DNA of 64,000 nucleotides, from positions 11,635,379-11,699,378 of the forward strand of contig NC_135551.1 of NCBI RefSeq assembly GCF_964340395.1, in the 5' to 3' direction. The notes under the pieces were generated by a model. It did no database searches and was not told the origin of the DNA. It saw nothing but the letters and a program-made list of their open reading frames with translations. This stretch comes from Glandiceps talaboti (Eukaryota > Hemichordata > Enteropneusta > Spengelidae). Position numbers and translations under genes: made by a program. Positions 35,006 through 44,586 of the stretch are shown here, in pieces (the first letter of the stretch is position 1; every line of letters begins with the position of its first letter).

Positions 35006-35905
35006 GTACGTTAATTTCTTTGCATACTTTCACAAGAATTGATCAAGTGTACGATGTATACGATATATCTCATGCATTGACAGCGTTTTAATGATCAAGG
35101 GGAATATCAAATCAGGGGGGGGGGGGGTTTACTACGGTCCGATTACTATAATATCGAAAATAATGTTCATTGTCATTTTGGGTGTGTCGTAAACGAAGCT
35201 ACCTAGAAAATGATGTCATAATGCATTTATTTTATTTGTCATTAAATTAGAAGCCAACATTCTGTCGCAATATAACGGTTATATTTAACCATAAATCCTT
35301 ATATTGATCAGGTAACAATAACATGTTTTTACGATTGCCAAGGTATTCCAAAACATGCCTTCGTATGTCTAATGACACTTAATTATGAACAAGAGTATTT
35401 AACATTCTAAAATCTAAACACGTCATGCAGATTACAGTGGCAAGTTCTGACATCTCAATGTAATTTTAAAACATGATATATTTCTTAAAATAGTTATCGA
35501 GTTATCAAACCCTCGGCCCTCGTCAATATCGCTGAGTGTGTCCCCTCTTTCTTAAACACGCATGCCCATCTGTTTCATGGAAACCCAATATATGTTGTGT
35601 GCGTGCTTGCAATGGTGGATGGGGTCTTGAAACTGTAGAACAAAGGCATATTTTGTTGCCTTTGATTGGATAGAACTATATTCAAGGTCATGACGTAGCA
35701 CTAATGTGATGACGTGTTTTGCCAACTGTATATGAACGGGGTAAAATTACAAATGTACGCTCGGTTTTGTGATCACGCAGATTGGGTTAATATAATAGCG
35801 TAGTAACTCGGGCCGTGCACCGTCTGCAAGCAGGACTACATACACCTGAACCCTGGGGTCTGAACAACACTGCACCGTTTTTAACATTCTGCATTCATTT
35901 CTCGT

Positions 35906-35938
<33 letters not shown>

Positions 35939-35987
35939 CGTAAGTTGTTTTAATGATAATTCGTTTTGATGATTTTCTTGTTTTCAG

Positions 35988-36543
35988 GTATTTGACAAAC
36001 GCGATGGAGGAACTCTGTCAGTACTGGAATGGCATAGATCATCATGGATACCCGATAACGGCTACATATGCCAAATGCGAGGAAGATGATAACTATATTT
36101 ATGCGGACTATGAACGCGTGAACAAATTACTACAGTACATGTATGGCAGTGCCAAACAGTTATACAAGCCAGAAAATGCGGACATTAGAGCTGAATTGGA
36201 ATTCATGCTGAGTCACATCGACAAACGTATAGGAACTCTTATATTCTGCAAGTGTGAAAAGGATTCATGTGATCATTGTTCTCGCCACCCGACAAATGCT
36301 ACAGAGGCAGTTGCTTTGATTCAGACTGGGTTACCATCACCTATGCCAAGTACGCAACACAACGATCATTTTGCCACGTTTAATGAAGCCACTGCAGCCC
36401 AAAGACCAACACCACCAAACACTCATATGCCCAAATACCAGAGCCTTGGCCTCGGATGCTGTAGTATTTGTAGAGCATACACCTTTTGGTCTGCTGCCGA
36501 AAAAACGCAACATTACAGACTATGCCACCCTGCCCGTCGATAA
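35988..36543 (+). pseudogene. Transposase-like gene, exon 2 (C-terminal domain with C2H2 finger)
   Basis: Acceptor TTTTCAG at 35981-35987. In phase with exon 1 the first codons read VFDK. The reading then moves one base at AAACGCG (about 36000), after which MEELCQYWNGIDHHGYP continues uninterrupted to a TAA at 36541. A cysteine cluster (CKCEKDSCDHC, about 36247-36279) is followed by a C2H2-type finger (CSICRAYTFWSAAEKTQHYR then LCH) at the C-terminus. This second frameshift means the copy cannot make full-length protein. The 983-bp intron holds a (TTA)n run and a MITE fragment. Confidence 0.65.
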
Positions 36544-36773
36544 CTTTTCAACTTCAAACACTTCATGGAAACGACTCTGATACAAGCAAGACGAATAGAG
36601 ACTTACTGTAAATAAATTTGAATTCTAGTATTTACTGTTTTTTGTTCTGCGATTTACTTGAAATTGATTTCAAGTTACAAATACAATTTTCAACTAACAT
36701 ATCAATATTACCTGATCAGTGTACGACTATCAGAGTGCAACTACGATTTATATTAATATATGGCTTTCAAGTT

Positions 36774-36862
36774 ACATTATACACACTGCATAAAAGTCGG
36801 TAGATCTAACATCCACTTATATGTATATACAGTATATATATATTATATATATATATTATACT

Positions 36863-36904
<42 letters not shown>

Positions 36905-36963
36905 CTGTATATACATATAAGTGGATGTTAGATCTATCGACTTTTATGCAGCGTGTATAATGT
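36774..36963. repeat. 190-bp near-perfect hairpin with TA/TG loop
   Basis: The left arm ACATTATACACACTGCATAA ... CATCCACTTATATG pairs with the right arm CATATAAGTGGATG ... TATGCAGCGTGTATAATGT. The arms are about 70 bp, and the loop is (TA)n(TG)n. The right arm plus the next 90 bp (36911-37052) are homologous to 39655-39800, so part of the element was duplicated internally. Confidence 0.85.
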
Positions 36964-37469
36964 CGACATTATATTTTTGAAAGTGAATACAATATAAAAG
37001 TCTCAGAATTTTTATCGTTTATAGTGACAGTGGTAGCGTGAAAGTTTGGAGTGAAATCATAAGTGTATACGTTGATCGCCATGTCTCCTGATACTTACCA
37101 TTACACCTATGAATTGTGTGGTTCAGGTTACCCGACCCTACCCACTAGCTTTTACTGGCCATCCCGACCTTTTTAAAAATGTTATTGAGAAAATAAGTAA
37201 AATCGCAAAAAATAAAGGATTCATGGATGAAAGTTATTTGACAAGTCGTTCTGTATTTATTTCGTATCGTACTAACTATGGGATAATGAAGTTAGGGGCC
37301 CGTATTTAGGTATAAATGTGGGGAAATAACATACAGCATTACTGGATTGAACACTTCACACGGCAGCACAGATACGCATATCAAGTAAAGGAGAGAGACG
37401 GGTTTGATAAATTTCAATTAATGTTTAATTAGCGAAATGGCCATAAATAAAGAGCAAATTAATGATTCA

Positions 37470-37640
37470 ACGACGAAATAAAACTTCGACGAAATAAAAA
37501 TACAACGAAATAAAACTTCAAGGCTTCAACGAAATAAAACTTCGACGAAATAAAAACTGGCAATGAAATATAACTGTAACTTCAGAGAAATAAAACTACT
37601 ACGGAATAAAACAGCAACGAAATGTTACGACAGCGAATTT
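37470..37640. repeat. Minisatellite of ACGAAATAAAACTTC-type words
   Basis: About nine imperfect 14-20 bp units contain CGAAATAAAA. It lies between the 3' ends of the two convergent genes of the transposon, so it could form their shared 3' region. AATAAA occurs in most units on the plus strand. Confidence 0.75.
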
Positions 37641-37653
37641 GGTTTGAATTCGG

Positions 37654-38621
37654 CTAATCGGATGCTGACCGCTGTTGGGAATGCCACAGGTGGCGACACT
37701 TGGCATTGATGGCGTCGATTACGGCCGTTTGCTGGGGTTTGGTTATCATGCAGTCAGGATACTGTAAATTAGCTTGGTCAATGAGACTCGCGATTGTATG
37801 GGGGTTTAATCTCTTCTTGTCCACTACACCTGTTTTACATTTGGTAGGACCTCCGACTAAATTCGATTCTGCCATCTCTTGCTTCGTGAAGACAACGTCC
37901 ATCATTTTTAAGACTAGTTTCTGTCCAGAGTTTGATTTTCTGTGACAATCTCTATATAGGTCGAGTGTCATCTTGACTCTGCTGTCTGGTCTCCCGATGA
38001 CAACATCATTCTCGGTAATTGCTGCAAACCTCGGTGCAGGTTTAGGCTCGAAGAGCTGCCGTATTGTTCTTTGTTCATCATGATTGATAGAATCTGCGAT
38101 AGGGGTGGCCAGTGGCTGTTCGAAAGTACTGGTGTCATTGCCATTCCTCATCCCCATGTGCTTTTCCATCGCTGCCATCCGACTTCCCATTTCTATTAGC
38201 ATGTGATACATACGGTATATTACTTCAGTACTGGATAGACCTTGATCGGTTGCCTGCAGAAAGGGGGTCAAGTTGTCGAGTTCTGGCAGGGGTTGTTCTG
38301 GTACGACTGGTGTTGTGTATGGTAGCAATATTGGCGATTTTGGGATTGGTGACGGTGAAGAAACACTTGGGATTGGTGACGGTGAAGAAACACTTGGGAT
38401 TGGTGACGGCGAAGGAATACTTGGGACTGGTGACGGTGAAGGAATACTTGGGATTGGTGACGGTGAAGGAATACTTGGGATTGGTGACGGTGAAGGAATA
38501 ATTACGGATATATGTGCTGGTACAGGCTGAGATATGCTGTTGAAGGTTGTCGTTTCACCTACAATGAACGATAAAAGAATGTCTTCTTCATCCGAGCTGG
38601 GTTGGGGTGGAGACATGTGTG
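37654..38621 (-). CDS. BEN-domain protein of the transposon, exon 2
   Basis: The minus-strand exon starts after CAACAG and is open to the TGA at 37654. In order it has an acidic start (SSDEEDILL), seven or eight Pro-Ser-Ile repeats (PSPSPIPS type, from a 30-bp minisatellite at 38340-38500), and a short helical stretch (YRMYHMLIEMGSRMAAMEKH). Its last about 90 residues match the BEN pattern: VFTKQEMAESNLVGG, then KKRLNPHTIASLIDQANLQY, then VIDAINAKCRHLWH. BEN domains bind DNA and mediate protein contacts in chromatin factors, and occur in some viruses and mobile elements. The frame is intact over 320 codons despite the broken transposase. It may bind the element's ends; that is inference. Confidence 0.85.
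38335..38505. repeat. 30-bp coding minisatellite in the BEN gene
   Basis: Six units read GGGATTGGTGACGGTGAAG(A/G)A... on the plus strand and encode Pro-Ser repeats on the minus strand. Neighbouring units are almost identical, so the linker length probably varies between copies. Confidence 0.9.
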
Positions 38622-39283
38622 CTGTTGATATAAAGATGGGCAAAATTTAAAATGATATAAAAGTGGTATTTTTATTTTAAACTATATACCATGGAAAGTA
38701 AATATAATTACTTTGAATTCTTAAATTTGGAAGTATATAGTTTCCAATTTGCTGTTCCTAAACTACATTTGTATATGTTAATGACTCGGAATTGTTAAAT
38801 GAGCTGTGATTTTATGTACTTTCAGCCAAGCAGGAATATCTCACAATCAGATGTTTGAAACCCAATCAGGATGAATGAACTAGCTCCGAGACAAGGAGAC
38901 ATTGAGACAGGGGTTACCTGGAAACTGCTATGCATGATTTCTACTTTCAAGGACACAGTATCATGACGATTTCAAAATTTAGACAACGCTACAAGATAAT
39001 AAAGATGTAGCAGGCGTCTTCCTTTTAAAGACAACGAAATCGAATATTTTGTAAATATATTACCCAGTATGGAAGTGATACGTGTAACAAGAGAGAGTCA
39101 AGAATGAATGAAACCTCCCATAACTCTCAATGCAATATTTGTGTGTAGTATCTACTGTAATCTAGCTAGGGTTGAATATATATCGAATATACCCGACATT
39201 CATAAAGTGTGCAACGTCAATTTTGAAAGAACATCAGCGTTACAAACAAGAACAAGACAGAACTATCAACAGTTAAATAGGTA

Positions 39284-39372
39284 GTCTAGTTCTCGACCAC
39301 GTATTTCGATAAACATTAAAAGTAATCTGTATACATTCAATGCTAATCGAAATACGTCGTCGGGAACTAGAC
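39284..39372. mobile_element. MITE (89 bp) flanked by TA, nested in the BEN gene intron
   Basis: The ends GTCTAGTTCTCGACCACGTA and TACGTCGTCGGGAACTAGAC are inverted over about 28 bp, with TA on each side (39282-39283, 39373-39374). A TA duplication is typical of Tc1/mariner-type MITEs. It lies in the intron between the BEN exons, 37 bp beyond the donor. Confidence 0.75.
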
Positions 39373-39408
39373 TATCAAAAATGTGAAAACTTAAAAGCAG
39401 TTACTAAC

Positions 39409-39577
39409 CATTTGTAGGAAGCACCTTCGCTTTGTACCACATCTTCCTCCACTTCACTCTGACGATATAACCTTGATTAAAATTGCGAGGACGAATAGAC
39501 CTTTCTGAAACAGAGGTAATCTTGCCTTTGTCCCTGGCTGGTTCTAGCCAAGTTACTTCCACACGTTTACGCGACAT
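39409..39577 (-). CDS. BEN-domain protein of the transposon, exon 1
   Basis: The first exon starts at the ATG at 39577-39575 and encodes 56 residues (MSRKRVEVTWLEPARDKGK ... GYIVRVKWRKMWYKAKVLP). It ends AAATG|GTTAGT. Phase 1 joins exactly to exon 2 at 38621, giving about 376 residues in all. The GYIVRVKW...YKAKV pattern resembles the strand pairs of SH3/Tudor-like folds that precede BEN domains in other animal proteins. It was not in the long-ORF set because the exon is short. The start is chosen because it is the first ATG in the open frame and there is no acceptor nearby. Confidence 0.75.
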
Positions 39578-40314
39578 TTTAGAACTTGCTCTGGAGAACT
39601 TGGTGGATAAGCTTACTATTACGGTTGATGTTTTCGCTTCAAAAAGACGAGTCGGAGTGAAGTGGATGTCAAATCTACCGACTTTTATACAGTGTGTATA
39701 ATGTCGGCATTATATTGTTGAAAGTGGATACAATACAAAAGCCTCAGAATTTTTAACGTTTGTAGCGACAGTGGTAGTGTGAAAGTTTGGGAAATATGTG
39801 TGACGGCAAATATTAATACCAGTTGGATTCTTTTGTTGTCAGCCATATTTTTTACGAAGTGTTAAGGGGCGGCAAAACCAAAGGACGATCAAAGGGTAAC
39901 GATGGATAGGCAGTTAAAATCATTGAGCTGGTTGATAGAAAATACAAACTTGAAAATAGCAACTTCATAAAGTTATTAAATTAGTTAGTTGCTTTCAACG
40001 ATAGTCGGTAGGAATTCCGTATCAGCTCTGTGAACTATCTAGTACTTACAATAACATACAAAATACAGCCCCGTACCAGCTATACCTGTGATTATTTCAG
40101 ACACAGTACGGCCATAGTACATTTTATTGGTACACGAATGAAACATTACGAAACAAAACTAATGTCTTTCCTATAGAAACATTTGACTTCGTCACTTTGT
40201 TTGATTATTGGACATTTGAATGAATCATAAGTGTATACGATGATCGCCATGTCTCCCGTGAGAGAGTGAGAGTGAATGAGTTATTGTAAAATGAAAGACA
40301 ATGACTGGTGTTAC

Positions 40315-41792
40315 TAGTATTCTCTGATATGAAATACAAATGGGGCGGTATAACAAATTAAAGGCCACGGCAATGCATTTCCCATACGTGTGGATAGGTA
40401 TGATACGAAAGGTGTGAAAATAAAATTATGCCATCACAAAATGAAAGCCGACATATTGACACGCGGGGAGGGGGCGGCTTTTCGTTAAATCAAAGCCAAC
40501 CATACATTTAGAACGATGCTAAATAGTGATGTCGGAATAGTGGTATCATGGGAGATTTATATAATTGAAGTAAAATGCAAAACAAACAATAGTAAAACGT
40601 TTCGTTGAGGATGATTTCACCATTTCAACTACAATAAATATATTTTATTAGTACACAAATGTAGCACACAAAGTGGACGTTGGAATGAAATCATAAGTGT
40701 ATACGATGATCGTCATGTCTCCTGATACTTACCATACCAATGACTTGACTGTGAGAGTGAATGTGTTATTGTAAAATGAAAGACAATGGTGTAGTCGTAG
40801 TATATAAATCTAACTTCAATATTCATAGTCTTGTGTAAACTTGTAGAAAGTACATACATTCTGAGCGTTTGATTGTTGCATGGAGGAGGTACGAGGTATC
40901 GTGTAATGGGAAAAGTCGGTGTCTAAAACCGGCAAATGATACCATAGTCCCAATCAATATCGAAGTACTGGGATTCCATTCCGTTCCCTACCACACACAC
41001 CGTAACAAGACGTGCTGCGCAATAGTACCTTTCAGTTCAGATTTTTTTATTACTATTATTATTCTTTTATTCTTTCAAAAAACAAAAATATTTTGAGGCG
41101 ATACAACTGCACCATCAAAGTAGGGTTTCAGTGAGCACGTTTATTCCTCTTCTTCTTTATTTTATCTTGAAAAAGCCTAAACTACTTCGTGTCAGTGGGG
41201 GGGACAGTTATCAAACAAAAAAAATCTGCTGAGACTCCGAAACTACTAAAAGTAAAGGGAAGGGATAGAGGGAGAGCATACCTTTTCTTAAAAGCATCAA
41301 ATCATAGATACGACGAATTTGAAATTCATAGAGTTTGGAGTACATTACGGTAAAGATGGAGCGCTCGACGTTTGAGATTTTGTCACGGACCCATCCTGAA
41401 CAGCGGACTCGCCCACATATGGAGAGAACGCGCAAGCCCTTTATCACCCGATCAATCGAAGTTCAATGGGTACGAACATTTTTGGTTATTTTCATTTCGA
41501 ATAGAATTCATTAGTCGGAAATTAACCATTTGTTCATTGTAGTGACATCTCGTCGTACTGGTTTTATCATGTCACAATAGTGTCCGTGAACGAAGCGAAA
41601 CGGTGTGTGTTTTAATACTTGTGTATGAGTATCCATTGATCAGAGCCTGCTTCAAGTTCGCAGCAAACTAACTTTGTGATGGCATAATTTTATTTTCACC
41701 TTTCGTATCATACCTATCCACACGTATGGGAAATGCATTGCCGTGGTCTTTAATTTGTACCGCCCCTTTGTATTTCATATCAGATATGAATG
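40315..41792. repeat. Nested inverted repeat (arms about 125 bp, 1.2 kb apart)
   Basis: The left arm 40323-40446 (GAAATACAAATGGGGCGGTA ... ATAAAATTATGCCATCAC) is inverted at 41675-41790 (GATGGCATAATTTTATTTTC ... GCCCCTTTGTATTTCATATC). The enclosed segment has a minus-strand open stretch (41211-41447, VIKGLRVLSICGRVRC) with a possible donor AAAAG|GTATGC. It could be a separate nested transposon or an internal inversion duplication. No target duplication was resolved. Confidence 0.7.
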
Positions 41793-41839
41793 TTAACAAA
41801 TGCGTATTTGATTCTCTTTTGTCGAGTTGTAAAAAAAAA

Positions 41840-42580
41840 GGTCTGCTGACAAGCGCTTGTCACTAGAACAATATGCTGCTGACAAGCGTGACCTTTGACA
41901 CCCATTATGATGTGTTTTGGCGTCAAGTGTAAAACGTTCTTATTACCCTTGAAATTGATTGCACTTTATCACTTTATCAAACACCATCAGTTCTTAAAAC
42001 TGTTAATTTACGTGTGATAGCTCCTGTTTTTTTCCAACAACCGCGAAGTCCGCCGCGTACACACATGTACACTTCACCGTCTATATGCTCCATGGCCATG
42101 GCCGCGTATGTGATGTAGTACTACGTGCAACGTGTAAACAGTAAAGGTAATTAATCTAAAACAACTAAAATTTGTTGCATCAATAACATTCATTATTGTG
42201 AAGGACAGGTAAAATGCGTATAGTTTTTGTGGTGCTGCGTGGTCTTTTTACTTGTTTTATCCCATGTGCAGTGATGGCCTCAAAGTAATGACATTTGACC
42301 TGAACAGCTGACGACAGCTCACCGGCCGCGCAAGTTAACCGCCGAATCGTGAAATAAACATTAAATCTCAAGTACTATTAAAGCTGGGGTGGGAAACTTG
42401 AAACTACTACAGGAAAACGACACGGTGACGGTATTACTCCATTCCGGGACTTAATTATGTCAAAGGTACAGGTCAGTACTAGCGCACATGTTGACGTCGA
42501 CCAGGCTGTAGTACACACGTACGGTCGGCGCTTGTCACGAGAACAATATGCTGCTGACAAGCGCTTGTCACCAGACACTC
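41840..42580. repeat. Repeated palindromic words near the transposon's right end
   Basis: The palindrome GACAAGCGCTTGTC occurs at about 41849 and 42554, each next to GAACAATATGCTGCTGACAA. These are candidate binding sites for an element-encoded protein. Confidence 0.55.
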
Positions 42581-42589
42581 CGAAAAAAA

Positions 42590-42830
42590 AATCATGGTTG
42601 GTGATACTCGCTACAATGTTACGATAATCTTACTTCACCCAGGACTGTTACAACGTCCATGCGTCAATCACAAACTCCGAATCGATGAGTAAGCTTGTAA
42701 AAACATTAAACCATGGTTGGCGATACTCGTTACAATGTTACGATAATCTTACAATGTTACGTCCGTGATATGCATCAATCACAAACTTTGAATCGACATT
42801 TCTACCAGTACGCTTGTAAAAGATTTATTT
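42590..42830. repeat. Direct repeat of about 118 bp, two copies
   Basis: Both copies read CATGGTTGGNGATACTCG(C/T)TACAATGTTACGATAATCTTAC, later CAATCACAAACT and CGCTTGTAAAA. They are tandem in the non-coding right part of the 9.7 kb transposon. Confidence 0.75.
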
Positions 42831-43285
42831 AGTGTTGAAACTTGGATTTCTTGCATATTGAAATGTGTTTGGTGAATATCTACCATGAACATGTGAACAC
42901 TTGTACTCATAAGAAAAGTACAGAACTAGTTTCATCAGCACATTACTGGCTGGATTGCGTGGTTTTTGGTGACGATTGAAAACTACGACCAACTACGATC
43001 AACTACGATACAGATTGATGTCATCATTGGAAACACGGAAGGTGAGAATCGCTATCTATTGTGTGTTGGCGACCACAACTACGCGTATCTACGCTCAAAG
43101 ACGACATCGTTAAGGGACACAAAGAAAGGTGAACTGATTATCTATTGTCAGTTATTCATGAACTTAACCACCTCATTATCTCCTGTTTCACGTAGTATAT
43201 CGGAGCTACGCGGAGCTACTCGTCGCTACTCGTCGCTACTCGTGACTACGCGTAATTACGGTGCACTTGATTTCGATGCCTTCCC

Positions 43286-43480
43286 TTATACACAAGACAA
43301 TCTTGGTTTACTCAGCTTGTAATAACTTATAGTAAATCTTTATGTTTTGAATCAATTCTTACCATTTCAACCATGCATGTATATTTAATATGGGTTTATA
43401 CACAAGACAATCTTGGTTTACTCAGCTTGTAATAACTTATAGTAAATCTTTATGTTTTGAATCAATTCTTACCATTTCAA
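43286..43480. repeat. 110-bp satellite, right remnant
   Basis: It continues the array 32407-33564 after the transposon, starting with the duplicated TTA. About two units precede block D copy 2. Confidence 0.9.
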
Positions 43481-44277
43481 TCATATACTTCATATGGTTC
43501 ATACATGTATACACAAGACAATCTTAGTTTACTCTTATAACCTAGTAAATCTTTATCTTCATACTCTTAAACCCAAATCAACATTAGCAGTTGAATTATT
43601 CAAAACAATCACAATATATTTAAATGTTCTGATGCTAAGTCATATGTGAATAATTTATGACAAAGAGATATAATTTATGTCAAGCCAAAAAGTACCTTTA
43701 GTTTTTGTTGCTCACTAGCATTAACAACTTTAGATATAAATCACTGATTCATTGAATAAATCAAGACTCAGATATTTAAAGTTATATTTCCAGCAATATA
43801 ACCATAGAACTAAGTAGCCAATCATTTCTATATTCTATTGCTAATGAATCATACAGATACACAGACACTGACAAACTGATTCAGAATATTGACTAAATAT
43901 TGTAACAATTTGCAACTATATTTATTCTGTTCATAATTGAGATGTGAGCAAAAATTTTATATTTTAACACTGACTAAAAAGATGATATTTAAGTAACAGT
44001 AAAAGTATAACCCAATAGTTAAATTCAGGATTGTCTGATAATAGACACACTTCCTGGAATGAAAACTTTCATACTAATCAAAAACTTCTAAATCATAATA
44101 ATAAGGTGAATTAACTACGTGCTCAACTCATTGTTTCTGAAGAGACTTCTAAATCATAATAATATGGTTAATTAACATTTTGCTCAACTCATTATTTTTT
44201 TTAACAGACTTCTAAATTATAATAATGTTTCTACGGACATAGACAAAGTCTTCTTCTAATCCCCAACACTAAACTAC
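43480..44277. repeat. Duplicated block D, copy 2
   Basis: It is collinear with 5075-5880 and 52866-53520. No exon seen. Confidence 0.75.
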
Positions 44278-44577
44278 CTTGTAAGTGTTAGGGTTTTAAG
44301 TGTTCAGACCATTAGTCTAATTGTTACAATCCACATAACTAAATGTACATTTCAACTGCCTTTTAAATGTTAGGGTTTTAAGTGTTAAGTCATTAGATTG
44401 TTACAATCCACATAACTAAATGTACATTTCAACTGCCTTTTTAAATGTTAGGGTTTTAAGTGTTAAGTCATTAGATTGTTACAATCCACATAACTAAGTG
44501 TACATTTCAACTGCCTTTTATATGTTACGGTTTTAAGTGTTGAGACATTAGATTGTTACAATCCACATAACTAAGAG
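44277..44577. repeat. 83-bp tandem repeat, about 3.6 copies
   Basis: Units contain GTTAGGGTTTTAAGTGTT and GATTGTTACAATCCACATAAC. The array ends directly at the TTAA-flanked element. Confidence 0.85.
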
Positions 44578-44586
44578 AACTATTAA

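Larger units (their letters stand above)
33565..43285. mobile_element. 9.7 kb DNA transposon with transposase and BEN-domain genes
   Basis: The terminal inverted repeats begin GGGAAGGCATCGAAATCAAG on both strands. They run 77 bp on the left (33565-33641) and 87 bp on the right (43199-43285). The right one has one extra 10-bp GCGACGAGTA unit. TTA is duplicated at 33562-33564 and 43286-43288, and the host satellite is contiguous if the element is removed. The plus strand has an intron-containing DDE-like transposase (33852-36543). The minus strand has a two-exon BEN protein gene (39577-37654). About 3.5 kb on the right is non-coding, with nested inverted and direct repeats. A 3-bp TTA duplication is usual for PIF/Harbinger, but the transposase motifs do not look like that family. 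Confidence 0.93.

Noticed and set aside
37700-38530. Plus-strand open frames opposite the BEN gene (37700-37945, 38112-38501)
   Set aside because: They are antisense shadows. The minus-strand reading has a domain, phase-matched intron and codon continuity.
33565-43285. Plain assignment to PIF/Harbinger from the TTA duplication
   Set aside because: The duplication fits, but the transposase motifs do not look like DDE_Tnp_4 and the partner is a BEN protein rather than a Myb-like protein. I left the superfamily open.
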